Shown: positions 16,881-25,612 of the stretch, in pieces
How positions within the stretch are numbered: the stretch's first letter is position 1
Layout: each line of letters starts with the position of its first letter
Origin: Bacteroidota bacterium
GTDB lineage: Bacteria; Bacteroidota; Bacteroidia; NS11-12g; UBA9320
Reading direction: 5' to 3'
Assembly (NCBI GenBank): GCA_018700895.1
Contig: JABIUV010000036.1
Span: forward strand, 1-51,435
Length of the DNA: 51,435 bases
The notes under the pieces: model-generated
Database searches by the model: none
What the model was told of the DNA's origin: nothing
Seen by the model: the letters and a program-made list of their open reading frames with translations, nothing else
Translations under genes and position numbers: made by a program

Positions 16881-17375
16881 GTGAGGAAGTGGAGTTTTAC
16901 AAGTTTGCTCGTGTTGTTGGGATTAAAATCTGTAGATGCTCAGACTCAAAAAGTACCTAAAGAGGAGTTGGTGTTGAATGAGCCTAATGAAATGATCAAT
17001 CCGCAAGACAGTACTCGGCAATTTTTTGTGTTTAGAGGTACGGTGGTAGATAGCGTGACTCGTGAGGCTCTTTATACAGCAGTCGTTATCGGGTTAGATT
17101 CTATGGTTGGAGGGGCTATTACTCAGCCAGATGGATCCTTTGTATTAAAGGTAGATAAACAAAAATGGTCGAAAGATAGTATAGTAGTGGAGTTGGCGTA
17201 CATCGGTTATCATAAGCAAATTATAACGCTACATTCGCATAGGAATGATACCATTTCTTTAGTACCTAAAACGGGTAAGCAAATTGAAATACCAATTGGC
17301 TTTAGAGTGGAGCCAACACCCAGGTTTAATCTTAAACCCATACGGACCATCAAATCTTGGATTAGAAAGGACTGA
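16881..17375 (+). CDS. Secreted protein with carboxypeptidase-regulatory-like domain
   Basis: About 164 residues from GTG at 16881, giving MRKWSFTSLLVLLGLKSVDA followed by Q, a clean signal peptide. A longer form from ATG at 16833 would bury that signal sequence and is less likely. Residues about 50-125 form a CarboxypepD_reg-like beta sandwich (FRGTVVDSVTREALYTAVVI, TQPDGSFVLKVDK, ELAYIGYHKQIITL), a fold common on Bacteroidota surface proteins and TonB receptors. There is no receptor barrel or sorting domain. The function is unknown. It may be a free-standing periplasmic or surface domain. Confidence 0.72.
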   Translation: MRKWSFTSLLVLLGLKSVDAQTQKVPKEELVLNEPNEMINPQDSTRQFFVFRGTVVDSVTREALYTAVVIGLDSMVGGAITQPDGSFVLKVDKQKWSKDSIVVELAYIGYHKQIITLHSHRNDTISLVPKTGKQIEIPIGFRVEPTPRFNLKPIRTIKSWIRKD

Positions 17376-17389
17376 TTCATAATCCTTCT

Positions 17390-17397
17390 TATCTTTG
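17390..17397 (+). promoter_or_regulatory. Candidate -7 element (TATCTTTG) for the alpha/beta hydrolase gene
   Basis: An exact TAnnTTTG match. It overlaps the possible TTG start at 17395, which argues that translation starts instead at the GTG at 17428, 30 nt below the element. Confidence 0.5.
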
Positions 17398-17427
17398 AAC
17401 TCTAAATTAAAACTCAAAATTGCATCC

Positions 17428-18252
17428 GTGCAAAAACTAATTACTTACATACTCGGAGTCTATCTTAATGGGATCAATCTTATTTCAAAGAAGATAGGAG
17501 GAAAGCACGCATTTTTGCTCTTCTGTTATCCCTTTCCAGTAAAACTGAAGCCTGTACAAGCCAAGTTTTTGGAAACCAGTAAGCAGTCATTCTTCGATTT
17601 TGATGAAAAAAAATTAGCCACCTACCAGTGGGGCAGTGGTCCCCAAACGATTTTGTGCCTACACGGATGGCAAAGTCAGAGTTTTAGATGGAAAAAATAC
17701 ATAGAGGAGCTGGACAAGGAGAAGTATACCATCATCAGTATAGATGCTCCTGCTCATGGCAACTCAGAAGGAAAGATTTTTAACGTACCGATGTATGCTA
17801 AGGTCATAGAACGTTTGTTGGCAGATTATCAAGTAGATTATATTTTGGCTCATAGCCTCGGTTCATTTGCTGCAATGTGTCTCTTCTACGAAAAACCTGC
17901 ATTAGCCGTCACTAAGGTGGCTTTGTTGGGTACTCCTGGGGAGGCCAGTGATTTCGTAGATGAATATGCTCGCGTGCTAAAAACGCATCCTCGAGTCAAA
18001 GAGAACCTACGAAGCTATTTTTTGGAATATGCTGGGTTAACACCAGAGTATTACTCAACGGCTCGTTTTGCTCCTGTTCAAACTTCGAAAGCATTGCTCA
18101 TACACGACAAGCAAGATAAAGAAGCACCCTATCATTACGCAAAAAAAGTAGCGGAATTATGGCCCAATGCTAAGCTTATTACCACTGATGGCTTTGGTCA
18201 CAAGCTGAGAGACTTGAGTGTGGTAAAGGCCGTAAAAGATTTTTTTGGATAG
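17428..18252 (+). CDS. Alpha/beta hydrolase
   Basis: About 274 residues from GTG at 17428. An alternative TTG at 17395 adds 11 residues but lies within a promoter-like element. The fold is clear: LHGWQSQSFRWKKYIEEL carries the oxyanion-hole HG, DAPAHGNSEG is the strand-6 loop, AHSLGSFAAM holds the nucleophile serine, and IHDKQDKEAPYHYA and GFGHKLRD supply the acid and histidine of the triad. No signal peptide is evident, so it is probably cytoplasmic, although the first 20 residues are hydrophobic. The substrate is unknown. It resembles esterases and lipases of the hydrolase-4/MhpC type. Confidence 0.88.
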   Translation: MQKLITYILGVYLNGINLISKKIGGKHAFLLFCYPFPVKLKPVQAKFLETSKQSFFDFDEKKLATYQWGSGPQTILCLHGWQSQSFRWKKYIEELDKEKYTIISIDAPAHGNSEGKIFNVPMYAKVIERLLADYQVDYILAHSLGSFAAMCLFYEKPALAVTKVALLGTPGEASDFVDEYARVLKTHPRVKENLRSYFLEYAGLTPEYYSTARFAPVQTSKALLIHDKQDKEAPYHYAKKVAELWPNAKLITTDGFGHKLRDLSVVKAVKDFFG

Positions 18253-18268
18253 AGGCAGCAGTTCAAAT

Positions 18269-18295
18269 AAGTTGGATTTTTTCAACTTTTGTTTA
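18269..18295 (+). terminator. Possible hairpin terminator after the alpha/beta hydrolase
   Basis: AAGTTG and CAACTT form a 6-bp stem around a T-rich loop, followed by TTTGTTT. It is a weak stem placed 16 nt after the stop codon. Confidence 0.35.
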
Positions 18296-18332
18296 ATCTA
18301 GCAATCAATTAACCAGTTGAAGATTAAACAAC

Positions 18333-18521
18333 ATGATGTATTTAGAACCCGTTATTGGCGGTATACCCGCATTTTTATTAGGGTTCCTTTGGTACACTGC
18401 CCTATTCGGAAAGGTGTGGAAGGCCGAAACAGGAATAACAGACGAACAAGCCCGAAAAGGGATAGCACTTACCCACGGTTTAGCTTTTCACGGTGTAATG
18501 GCAGCATTAAGATCAGCTTAG
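18333..18521 (+). pseudogene. Truncated DUF1761-like membrane protein
   Basis: 62 residues starting MMYLEPVIGGIPAFLLGFLW, with YTALFGKVWKAETGITDEQA following. This matches the N-terminal half of DUF1761 proteins, which have about 130 residues and four membrane segments with the FLLGxLWY and GKxWxxExGxT motifs. The reading frame stops after HGVMAALRSA, in the middle of what should be the second half, so about two membrane segments are missing. A strong terminator follows 45 nt later. It is probably a gene remnant, though expression of a short form cannot be excluded. Confidence 0.55.
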
Positions 18522-18566
18522 TTACTCTAAGAGATGTGGAAGTTGTTCAAACAACTTCATTAAGAA

Positions 18567-18602
18567 AAAGAAGGTTGAACATTTGATTGTTCAACCTTCT
18601 TT
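18567..18602 (+). terminator. Strong intrinsic terminator
   Basis: A perfect 14-bp stem (AAGAAGGTTGAACA with TGTTCAACCTTCTT) with a 6-nt loop, an A-rich 5' flank and TTTGCTTT after it. It insulates the DUF1761 remnant from the symporter gene. Confidence 0.85.
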
Positions 18603-18696
18603 GCTTTACAGGATATTGATCGGTACTAGTGGTCATTTTGAGATGGTCAATAGGTAGATGCGTGCATTTATGTGAAAAATCCCTAACATTGACCCT

Positions 18697-20130
18697 ATGA
18701 AAAAAATGGCCCTGCATTGGCAGGTTATCATAGCACTCGTATTAGGCGTGATGTACGCAGTGGGAATCGTATATTATGCTGATGTTCACGATACCAAAGC
18801 TGGAATTAATTTCACTGCTGATTACATTGCACCCTTCGGAACTATTTTTATAAATGTACTCAAGCTTATTGCTGTGCCCATGGTGCTGTTCTCTATCATA
18901 GCAGGGATAGGGAGTCTAAAAAACATTAAAAAGCTTGGTCGGGTAGGAGTAAAGACATTGCTGATATACGTAGGAACTACAATGAGTGCAATCCTCATTG
19001 GCTTGTTCTTTGTAAATGTCATTCAACCGGGAAAATTTGTAAAAGAAGAAACCCGAATAGAAAAACGCATAGAGTACGAACTATGGTTGGCAGAGACACC
19101 TTCCGCTCCTCGGCTGGATAATATAAGTCTCATTTCAGACCCAACCTATGCGGACAAAGTAGCTCAAATACGCACACGTATGGCTTTAGATACGCTCGAT
19201 GCTACTACACAAGAAAAACTAGCTATTGCGGCGGCTGAAAAAGAAAAAGGACCGCTTTACAAGTTGGTCGATATTTTTCCAAGTAATATATTCAATGCCA
19301 TATCGGACAAGGAGGGTAAGTCTAATATGCTTCAGGTTATCTTCTTTGCCATATTTTTTGGAGTAGTATTGGTGCAATTACCGCAAAAAGATGCAAAACC
19401 TGTACGTAAGTTAGTGAATGGGCTCAACGAGGTATTCATAGCAATGATCAATATTGTGATACGTATTATGCCCATTTTTGTGTTTGCACTTATGGCAGGT
19501 ACATTGGTAAAGTCAGCAGGCAAAAATCTTGACAAGTTGATAGAGCAACTCTACTTCTTGGGTCATTACAGTTGGATACTCATTTTAGCATTGGTGGTGG
19601 TAGCATTTGTTTATTATCCGTTACTCATTCATCTTTTTGCGAAGCGAATTACCATCAAGCAGTTTTTGCAAGGCATCAGAGAGGCACAGATTACTGCATT
19701 CAGCACGAGCAGTAGCATGGCTACTTTACCGGTTACCATGGATTGTGTGAATGATAATCTCAAGGTACCTAAACCGATTTCAAGTTTTGTGCTACCTATC
19801 GGAGCAACGGTAAATATGGATGGTACGAGTACCTACCAAGCAGTTGCGGTGGTTGCCATGGCTCAATTTCATATGATAGAATTAGATTTTATGCAACAAA
19901 TGGTCATCGTACTCACGGCAACTCTGGCAAGTATAGGAGCAGCAGCAGTGCCTAGTGCAGGCCTAGTACTTATGATTGTGGTATTGCAAAGTGTAGGTCT
20001 AAATCCTGCGTGGATTGCCATCATATTACCTGTAGATAGAATACTTGATATGTGTCGTACCGTGGTGAATGTGACTGGCGATGCGACCGTATCGTGCATC
20101 ATAGCAAGTACCGAAAATATTGAAGAATAA
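18697..20130 (+). CDS. Dicarboxylate/amino acid:cation symporter (DAACS, GltP/DctA type)
   Basis: 477 residues and eight expected membrane segments plus two re-entrant hairpins. Family marks are SSSMATLP in hairpin 1, GATVNMDGTSTYQ in TM7, PSAGLV in hairpin 2, and DRILDMCRTVVNVTGDA in TM8, where the aspartate and arginine bind the substrate amine or carboxylate. It should import glutamate, aspartate or C4-dicarboxylates with Na+ or H+. A charged insertion of roughly 85 residues (about 112-197) separates TM3 from TM4, longer than in E. coli GltP. The gene stands alone behind a strong terminator, with a TAACATTG near-match to the -7 consensus just before the ATG. Confidence 0.93.
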   Translation: MKKMALHWQVIIALVLGVMYAVGIVYYADVHDTKAGINFTADYIAPFGTIFINVLKLIAVPMVLFSIIAGIGSLKNIKKLGRVGVKTLLIYVGTTMSAILIGLFFVNVIQPGKFVKEETRIEKRIEYELWLAETPSAPRLDNISLISDPTYADKVAQIRTRMALDTLDATTQEKLAIAAAEKEKGPLYKLVDIFPSNIFNAISDKEGKSNMLQVIFFAIFFGVVLVQLPQKDAKPVRKLVNGLNEVFIAMINIVIRIMPIFVFALMAGTLVKSAGKNLDKLIEQLYFLGHYSWILILALVVVAFVYYPLLIHLFAKRITIKQFLQGIREAQITAFSTSSSMATLPVTMDCVNDNLKVPKPISSFVLPIGATVNMDGTSTYQAVAVVAMAQFHMIELDFMQQMVIVLTATLASIGAAAVPSAGLVLMIVVLQSVGLNPAWIAIILPVDRILDMCRTVVNVTGDATVSCIIASTENIEE

Positions 20131-20226
20131 GAAAAAGCAAACCAAACATTACCTTAAAATGTCGTGTTTGCACAAAGGATTGAACGATTATCCGTTCTAT
20201 TTGTAGTCTAAACACAAGATCATAAG

Positions 20227-22284
20227 ATGAAAAGATTAATATATATACTAATAGCAGCGACTACTGCACAGGTTGCCACGGCTCAATGTGGAACGGATCA
20301 TTACAATCAGGAGTTGGTAAATGAAGCAACGGGTAGAACGGATGTAAAATATGTAGACTACCTCGAAAGTCTTCGCGATTTTGAATATACCACCACGGTA
20401 GATGATAAAACTAAAAAAGCTACGCGAACTATTCCAGTAGTCTTTCACGTAATTCACGGTTATGGTGAAGAGAATATAAGCAAAGCTCAAATAGAAGATC
20501 AGATGCGAATTCTGAATGAAGATTTTCAGAGATTGAATGTTGATGCTTTAAGTACACGTGCTGTATTTAAAGATAGAGCGGCCAATTTTGATATTGAATT
20601 TAAGTTAGCGAGAATAGCACCCGATGGCTCATGTACAGAAGGGATAACCCGAACGTATGATCCCGTAAATATGTACGACGATAGAGATACACGTGCAGAG
20701 GAAGCCAAATCGGCAGTAACTCCTTGGGACAGGAATAAATACCTGAATATTTGGGTGGTGAAGGAGATATTGAGTACCGGTGAAGGGACTATCTTAGGAT
20801 ATGCACAATTCCCAGGTCAACGAGCAACAACGGACGGGATTGTTATGATACACGATCGTGTCGGTATGATAGGAACTGCAAATTTTGGAGATAAAGGACG
20901 TACACTTACCCACGAGGTTGGGCATTGGCTAGGCTTGTATCATCCGTTTCAAGGTGGATGCTTTGGTGGTGATGGTGTAGCGGATACGCCTCCTGTAGCG
21001 GAGCCATCGTATGGCTGTACCGCAAACGAAAATCCCAATACGTGTACGAATGACTCCGAAGTAGATATGGTAGAGAACTTTATGGACTATGCTAACGGAG
21101 GATGTATGAACGCATTCACAGCAGGACAACTTGCTAGAGCTAATACTTATCTGAATAGTACATCTGGTAGAGCAACAAATATTTCTTCGGCCAATTTAGC
21201 CGCTACGGGAGTTAATACCAATCCAAGTTGTGGTCCTATTGCCGATTTTTGGTATAGCTCGGATAGGCTTACGATATGCGAAGGACAGTCTATTACTTAT
21301 AATGATTTGAGTTATAATGGAGCGGTAACCACACGTACTTGGAGTTTTGACGGAGGGACTCCAAGCACAAGCACACAAGAAAATCCTGAAATAACATACA
21401 ACGAAGCGGGCGTTTACAAAGTAGAATTAGAAGTAGGTAATAGCGAAGGTACCGATAAGTTAACCCGAACCTTATTTGTAAATGTAACCCCAGGTACGGC
21501 ATCACTTCAAGCACCTGCTGGCCAAGATTTTGAAGTAGCTAGCACCACTACAAAGTGGCAATTAGAAGAGTCAGACGGGTACGGATGGAAAATCAATACG
21601 AGTACAGGTTTTTCGGGTACACGCTGCCTCGAAGCTGAAATAGATGATGCTACCGCCGCGGGATTGCGAGTTGCTGCTATTTCGGAACCTATAGATGTTT
21701 CAGAATACGGCGGAGATATTAATCTTCATTTCAAATATGCTTATGCCAAAAGAGAATCAGCCAGTTCTGAGCGATTATTAGTACTGGGTTCATCTGACTG
21801 TGGCATTACATGGAATATATTGAAAGCGTATATCAACACCACGCTAGAAACCTCTGGAGTATCTGCCGGATGGTCGCCAAATTCTACCGCCGATTGGAAA
21901 AGTGCTGAGCTTGATCTTTCTCGCTATGCAGGGTCTAAAAACCTGTATATACGTTTTGATGCACTAAGTCAAAGTGGTAATTCTATATTTTTAGATGATA
22001 TCAATATAGGCTCTTACGCCTTGAGTGTAAATGATATTAAATCAAGCAGCAATATCTATTTATCACCTAACCCAGCTCAAAATCAAGTAGACATACGTTC
22101 TAATAACTTGAGTGGAAAGATGACCGTTTCTATTGTGGATATCACAGGTCGATTACTTTTGCAGCGAAATTTAGAGCCTGATACGCATACTATGAACACC
22201 ACGCATCTCACCAATGGGGTGTATACGGTGATAGTAGAGTCAGAAGGTAATACGTGGACTAAGAAGTTAATAATCAGTAAATAA
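20227..22284 (+). CDS. Secreted M43-family zinc metalloprotease with PKD and T9SS sorting domains
   Basis: 685 residues. A signal peptide ends near residue 19. The catalytic domain carries HEVGHWLGLYH (H229, E230, H233, H239), followed by the Met-turn FMDYANGGCM, which defines M43 cytophagalysin/pappalysin-type metalloproteases. A PKD-like domain lies at about 340-420 (WSFDGGTPSTSTQENP), then a jelly-roll-like region at about 430-600. The T9SS sorting domain is the last 75 residues, beginning YLSPNPAQNQVDI and ending TWTKKLIISK. The product should be secreted or attached to the surface by T9SS and digest protein. Its TAA stop shares one base with the topA ATG (TAATG), an odd pairing of an exported protease with a housekeeping enzyme. 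Confidence 0.93.
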   Translation: MKRLIYILIAATTAQVATAQCGTDHYNQELVNEATGRTDVKYVDYLESLRDFEYTTTVDDKTKKATRTIPVVFHVIHGYGEENISKAQIEDQMRILNEDFQRLNVDALSTRAVFKDRAANFDIEFKLARIAPDGSCTEGITRTYDPVNMYDDRDTRAEEAKSAVTPWDRNKYLNIWVVKEILSTGEGTILGYAQFPGQRATTDGIVMIHDRVGMIGTANFGDKGRTLTHEVGHWLGLYHPFQGGCFGGDGVADTPPVAEPSYGCTANENPNTCTNDSEVDMVENFMDYANGGCMNAFTAGQLARANTYLNSTSGRATNISSANLAATGVNTNPSCGPIADFWYSSDRLTICEGQSITYNDLSYNGAVTTRTWSFDGGTPSTSTQENPEITYNEAGVYKVELEVGNSEGTDKLTRTLFVNVTPGTASLQAPAGQDFEVASTTTKWQLEESDGYGWKINTSTGFSGTRCLEAEIDDATAAGLRVAAISEPIDVSEYGGDINLHFKYAYAKRESASSERLLVLGSSDCGITWNILKAYINTTLETSGVSAGWSPNSTADWKSAELDLSRYAGSKNLYIRFDALSQSGNSIFLDDINIGSYALSVNDIKSSSNIYLSPNPAQNQVDIRSNNLSGKMTVSIVDITGRLLLQRNLEPDTHTMNTTHLTNGVYTVIVESEGNTWTKKLIISK

Positions 22285-24647
22285 TGTCAAAAAACCTAGT
22301 CATAGTAGAGTCACCAGCCAAAGCCAAAACCATAGAGAAATATCTAGGTAAGGACTATACGGTAAAATCAAGCTTTGGTCATATACGTGACCTCGCTAAA
22401 GGTGATGGTGCTATAGATATAGAAAAAGGGTACTTGCCCAATTATATTGTATCTCCTGATAAGAAAAAAATCGTAGCCGAACTTAAAAAATTAGCAAAAT
22501 CGGCAGATATGGTTTGGCTTGCATCGGATGAGGACCGCGAGGGAGAGGCCATTTCTTGGCACTTGTCAGAAGTACTCGGTTTGAAACCAAGTAATACCAA
22601 ACGTATTGTATTTCACGAGATTACCAAAACGGCCATATTACACGCCATAGAAAACCCCCGTGATATTGACCAACATTTAGTAAATGCTCAGCAAGCACGA
22701 AGAGTGTTAGACAGATTGGTTGGTTTTCAACTTTCGCCTGTATTATGGCGTAAGGTTAAGCCTAGCCTGAGTGCGGGTAGAGTGCAGAGTGTGGCGGTAC
22801 GTTTGATCGTAGAACGCGAACGTGAGATTCAAGCATTCCAAACATCTTCTTCATTCAAAATACAAGGCCAATTTGATGCAAGTAAGAAAGTAATAAAGGC
22901 TGATGCCAGCAAGCGACCAACTACGGCTGAGGATGCTAATGCATTTTTGGAGAGTTGTAATGGTGCTGAGTTTAGCGTAGGTAAAATTAATATAGTTCCA
23001 GCTAAGCGTAAGCCAGCTGCTCCATTTACCACATCTACTTTACAGCAAGAGGCCAGTAGAAAGTTAGGCTACAATGTAAGTAGAACAATGATGCTTGCTC
23101 AGCGATTGTATGAGAATGGGCACATTACCTATATGAGAACGGACTCGGTAAATTTATCAGAGTTTGCTCGTGATGGTGCTAAAAAAACCATCGTATCGGA
23201 TTACGGAGCTGAGTACTCATCGCCACGTAAGTATAGCACCAAAAACGACAGTGCTCAAGAAGCTCACGAGGCTATACGTCCTACCAGTTTTGATAAAAAT
23301 ACAGCAGGAGATGATGACGCTCAGCAAAAACTGTATCAACTGATATGGAAACGAGCTATTGCTTCTCAGATGAGCGAAGCACAACTCGAGCGAACGACCA
23401 TTGATATCGTAAACGATAAAAATGCAGATGTATTCAAGGCTAAAGGTGAGGTAATCAAGTTTGACGGCTTCTTGAAAGTATACTTAGAGGGAACAGATGA
23501 TGAGGACGAAGAAGAGGATAGCGGACTATTGCCTAAGGTAACCGAAGGACAAAAACTCGGTATGCTCGACATTAGAGCTACGGAACGATATACACGTCCA
23601 CCCGCACGCTTCACAGAAGCTAGTCTCGTAAAACGACTAGAAGAACTTGGCATAGGACGACCAAGTACGTATGCACCTACTATTAGTACCGTACAAAAAC
23701 GTGGGTACGTTGTAAAAGATGAAATAGAAGGAAAGTCTCGCGAGTATCAAAACCTTGTACTCAAAGACGGAGCGATAAAAATAGAAACCTTAACCGAAAA
23801 TTATGGTGCAGATAGAAATAAGATGCACCCAAGTGATATTGGAAAGGTAGTAACAGAGTTTCTCATAGAGCACTTCGGCAAGGTGATGGACTATGGATTT
23901 ACCGCATCGGTAGAGAAAGAGTTTGACGAGATAGCCGACGGAATGAAAAATTGGTCAGAGATGATTGATAATTTCTATAAGCCATTTCACAAAGATGTAG
24001 AAACAACGTTAGAAACAGCCGAAAGAGCTACGGGAGAACGCAAGTTGGGGGATGATCCTAAAACAGGTAAGCCGATTATCGCTCGTATAGGCCGATTTGG
24101 CCCGATGGTGCAAATAGGCGAACAGGATGATGAAGAAAAACCGCGTTTTGCGAGTTTGGCTAAGGGACAGAACATAGATACGGTTACCCTTGAGCAGGCC
24201 TTAGATTTATTTAAAATGCCACGGGTTCTGGGTGAGTTTGAAGATAAACCAGTGAAAGCTAATGTTGGTAGATTTGGACCTTATGTGCAGCACGTGAAGC
24301 TATTTGTATCTATCCCCAAGGAGGAAGATGTGATGGAAATAGAGCTGGATAGAGCTATCGAACTCATACTGGCTAAGCGTAAAGCAGATGCTGAGCGTAT
24401 CATAAAGCAATTTGAAGAAGACCCAGACACACAGATACTCAACGGGAGATGGGGGCCATTCATCAAGAGTGGAAAGAAAAATTTCAAGTTACCTAAAGAT
24501 TTAGAAGATCCTTCTAAACTAACATTGGAAGAGGTGAAGCATATCATGGAAAACCAACCCGTAAAAGGTAAAGCTAAACCAAAGGCAGCGGCTAAGAAAC
24601 CAGCAGCCAAAAAGAGTGTAGCTAAGAAGAAAGTAACCAAAAAGTAA
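22284..24647 (+). CDS. topA: DNA topoisomerase I
   Basis: 787 residues. Type IA topoisomerase: a Toprim domain at the N-terminus (LVIVESPAKAKTIEKYLG, SDEDREGEAISWHL), then the gate domains with catalytic tyrosine Y283 in ITYMRTDSVNLS. It relaxes negative supercoils. Zinc fingers are absent. Instead the C-terminus has repeat units marked GRFGPMVQIG, GRFGPYVQH and GRWGPFIKSG, then a lysine/alanine-rich histone-like tail (about residues 763-787) that should bind DNA without sequence preference. This layout is usual for Bacteroidota. The start overlaps the M43 protease stop by one base, so it may be reached by termination-reinitiation as well as by its own promoter. Confidence 0.97.
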   Translation: MSKNLVIVESPAKAKTIEKYLGKDYTVKSSFGHIRDLAKGDGAIDIEKGYLPNYIVSPDKKKIVAELKKLAKSADMVWLASDEDREGEAISWHLSEVLGLKPSNTKRIVFHEITKTAILHAIENPRDIDQHLVNAQQARRVLDRLVGFQLSPVLWRKVKPSLSAGRVQSVAVRLIVEREREIQAFQTSSSFKIQGQFDASKKVIKADASKRPTTAEDANAFLESCNGAEFSVGKINIVPAKRKPAAPFTTSTLQQEASRKLGYNVSRTMMLAQRLYENGHITYMRTDSVNLSEFARDGAKKTIVSDYGAEYSSPRKYSTKNDSAQEAHEAIRPTSFDKNTAGDDDAQQKLYQLIWKRAIASQMSEAQLERTTIDIVNDKNADVFKAKGEVIKFDGFLKVYLEGTDDEDEEEDSGLLPKVTEGQKLGMLDIRATERYTRPPARFTEASLVKRLEELGIGRPSTYAPTISTVQKRGYVVKDEIEGKSREYQNLVLKDGAIKIETLTENYGADRNKMHPSDIGKVVTEFLIEHFGKVMDYGFTASVEKEFDEIADGMKNWSEMIDNFYKPFHKDVETTLETAERATGERKLGDDPKTGKPIIARIGRFGPMVQIGEQDDEEKPRFASLAKGQNIDTVTLEQALDLFKMPRVLGEFEDKPVKANVGRFGPYVQHVKLFVSIPKEEDVMEIELDRAIELILAKRKADAERIIKQFEEDPDTQILNGRWGPFIKSGKKNFKLPKDLEDPSKLTLEEVKHIMENQPVKGKAKPKAAAKKPAAKKSVAKKKVTKK

Positions 24648-24683
24648 ATAGCAGATTTGGGAATCTTCTTTCGTTAAATAGAT

Positions 24684-25595
24684 ATGGGAACCATCAACGA
24701 GAAGGAACTAGATAGTATGCTTTACTTGCTCGACGACTCGGACGAACGGGTGGTAGAGCACATAGAAGAGAAGGTCTTAAACTTGGGTAATGATGTGTTG
24801 CCCCATTTAGAATCACGCTGGCCCACAGAGGAAAATGTAAAAAGACAAGAGAGAATGCTCACTCTTATCAAAAGCATTAAGCAACAGGCCCTCGCTTCGG
24901 AACTTAAGACTTGGCGAGCTGCTGAAGGTCAGGACTTACTAGAGGGAATGCTTATTCTCAATAAGCTGAAATTTCCAGAAGAAACGCGGCAAAACATTGA
25001 CAATGTATTGGATAAGATTAAGCTAGATGCGTGGCTGGAGCTCAATTATGATCTTACCTCTTTTGAGAAAATAAAAATATTCAATCACGTATTTTTCGAT
25101 GTACACCAATTTCAAGGGGACTCCGAAAACTACCATCAAAGTGATAACTCATTCATAAGTTCTGTGCTTGATCGTAAGAAGGGTAATCCTATATCCTTGG
25201 CGGTGATATACAGTATTATTGCTCAGCGTCTTAATATTCCGGTGTATGGCGTTAATCTACCACAGCACTTTATCTTAGGCTATGTCAAAGATTTTGATTG
25301 GCCTCCGTTACTCCGATTTAATGACCCTGCCGAAAAAGGAGATAGTTTTGGGAATGATATGTTATTCTACATCAATCCGTTCAACAAAGGTTTGATATTC
25401 AATAACGATCATATTCATACCTTTCTCAAGCAGCTGAAACTGGAGCCCAAGGAAGATTATTTTAAGGCGTGTAGCAATAGCGATATCATATTGCGTGTGC
25501 TCCGTAACTTGGAGGTATCTTATGCCAAAGAGAATAATAATGCCAAACTTGAACAAGTCAAGATGATGATTGGCGTGCTGTTGGAGGAGGATTGA
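24684..25595 (+). CDS. Transglutaminase-like (SirB1/Transglut_core2) protein
   Basis: 303 residues. The central block QSDNSFISSVLDRKKGNPISLAVIYSIIAQRLNIPVYGVNLPQHFILGY matches the Transglut_core2 domain of SirB1-like proteins, which often come with TPR or HEAT-like helices. The first 90 residues here are helical (DDSDERVVEHIEEKV). In bacteria this family has no firmly known reaction, and the classical Cys-His-Asp triad is not obvious. It follows topA by 36 nt, so it may be co-transcribed. It ends 17 nt before the convergent deoxyhypusine-synthase-like gene. Confidence 0.82.
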   Translation: MGTINEKELDSMLYLLDDSDERVVEHIEEKVLNLGNDVLPHLESRWPTEENVKRQERMLTLIKSIKQQALASELKTWRAAEGQDLLEGMLILNKLKFPEETRQNIDNVLDKIKLDAWLELNYDLTSFEKIKIFNHVFFDVHQFQGDSENYHQSDNSFISSVLDRKKGNPISLAVIYSIIAQRLNIPVYGVNLPQHFILGYVKDFDWPPLLRFNDPAEKGDSFGNDMLFYINPFNKGLIFNNDHIHTFLKQLKLEPKEDYFKACSNSDIILRVLRNLEVSYAKENNNAKLEQVKMMIGVLLEED

Positions 25596-25612
25596 CGAAT
25601 CACACTACAGAC

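Noticed and set aside
18317-18586. 89-residue frame overlapping the DUF1761 remnant
   Set aside because: It is highly basic and lacks structure. The DUF1761 frame explains the coding signal, and this frame runs into the terminator hairpin.
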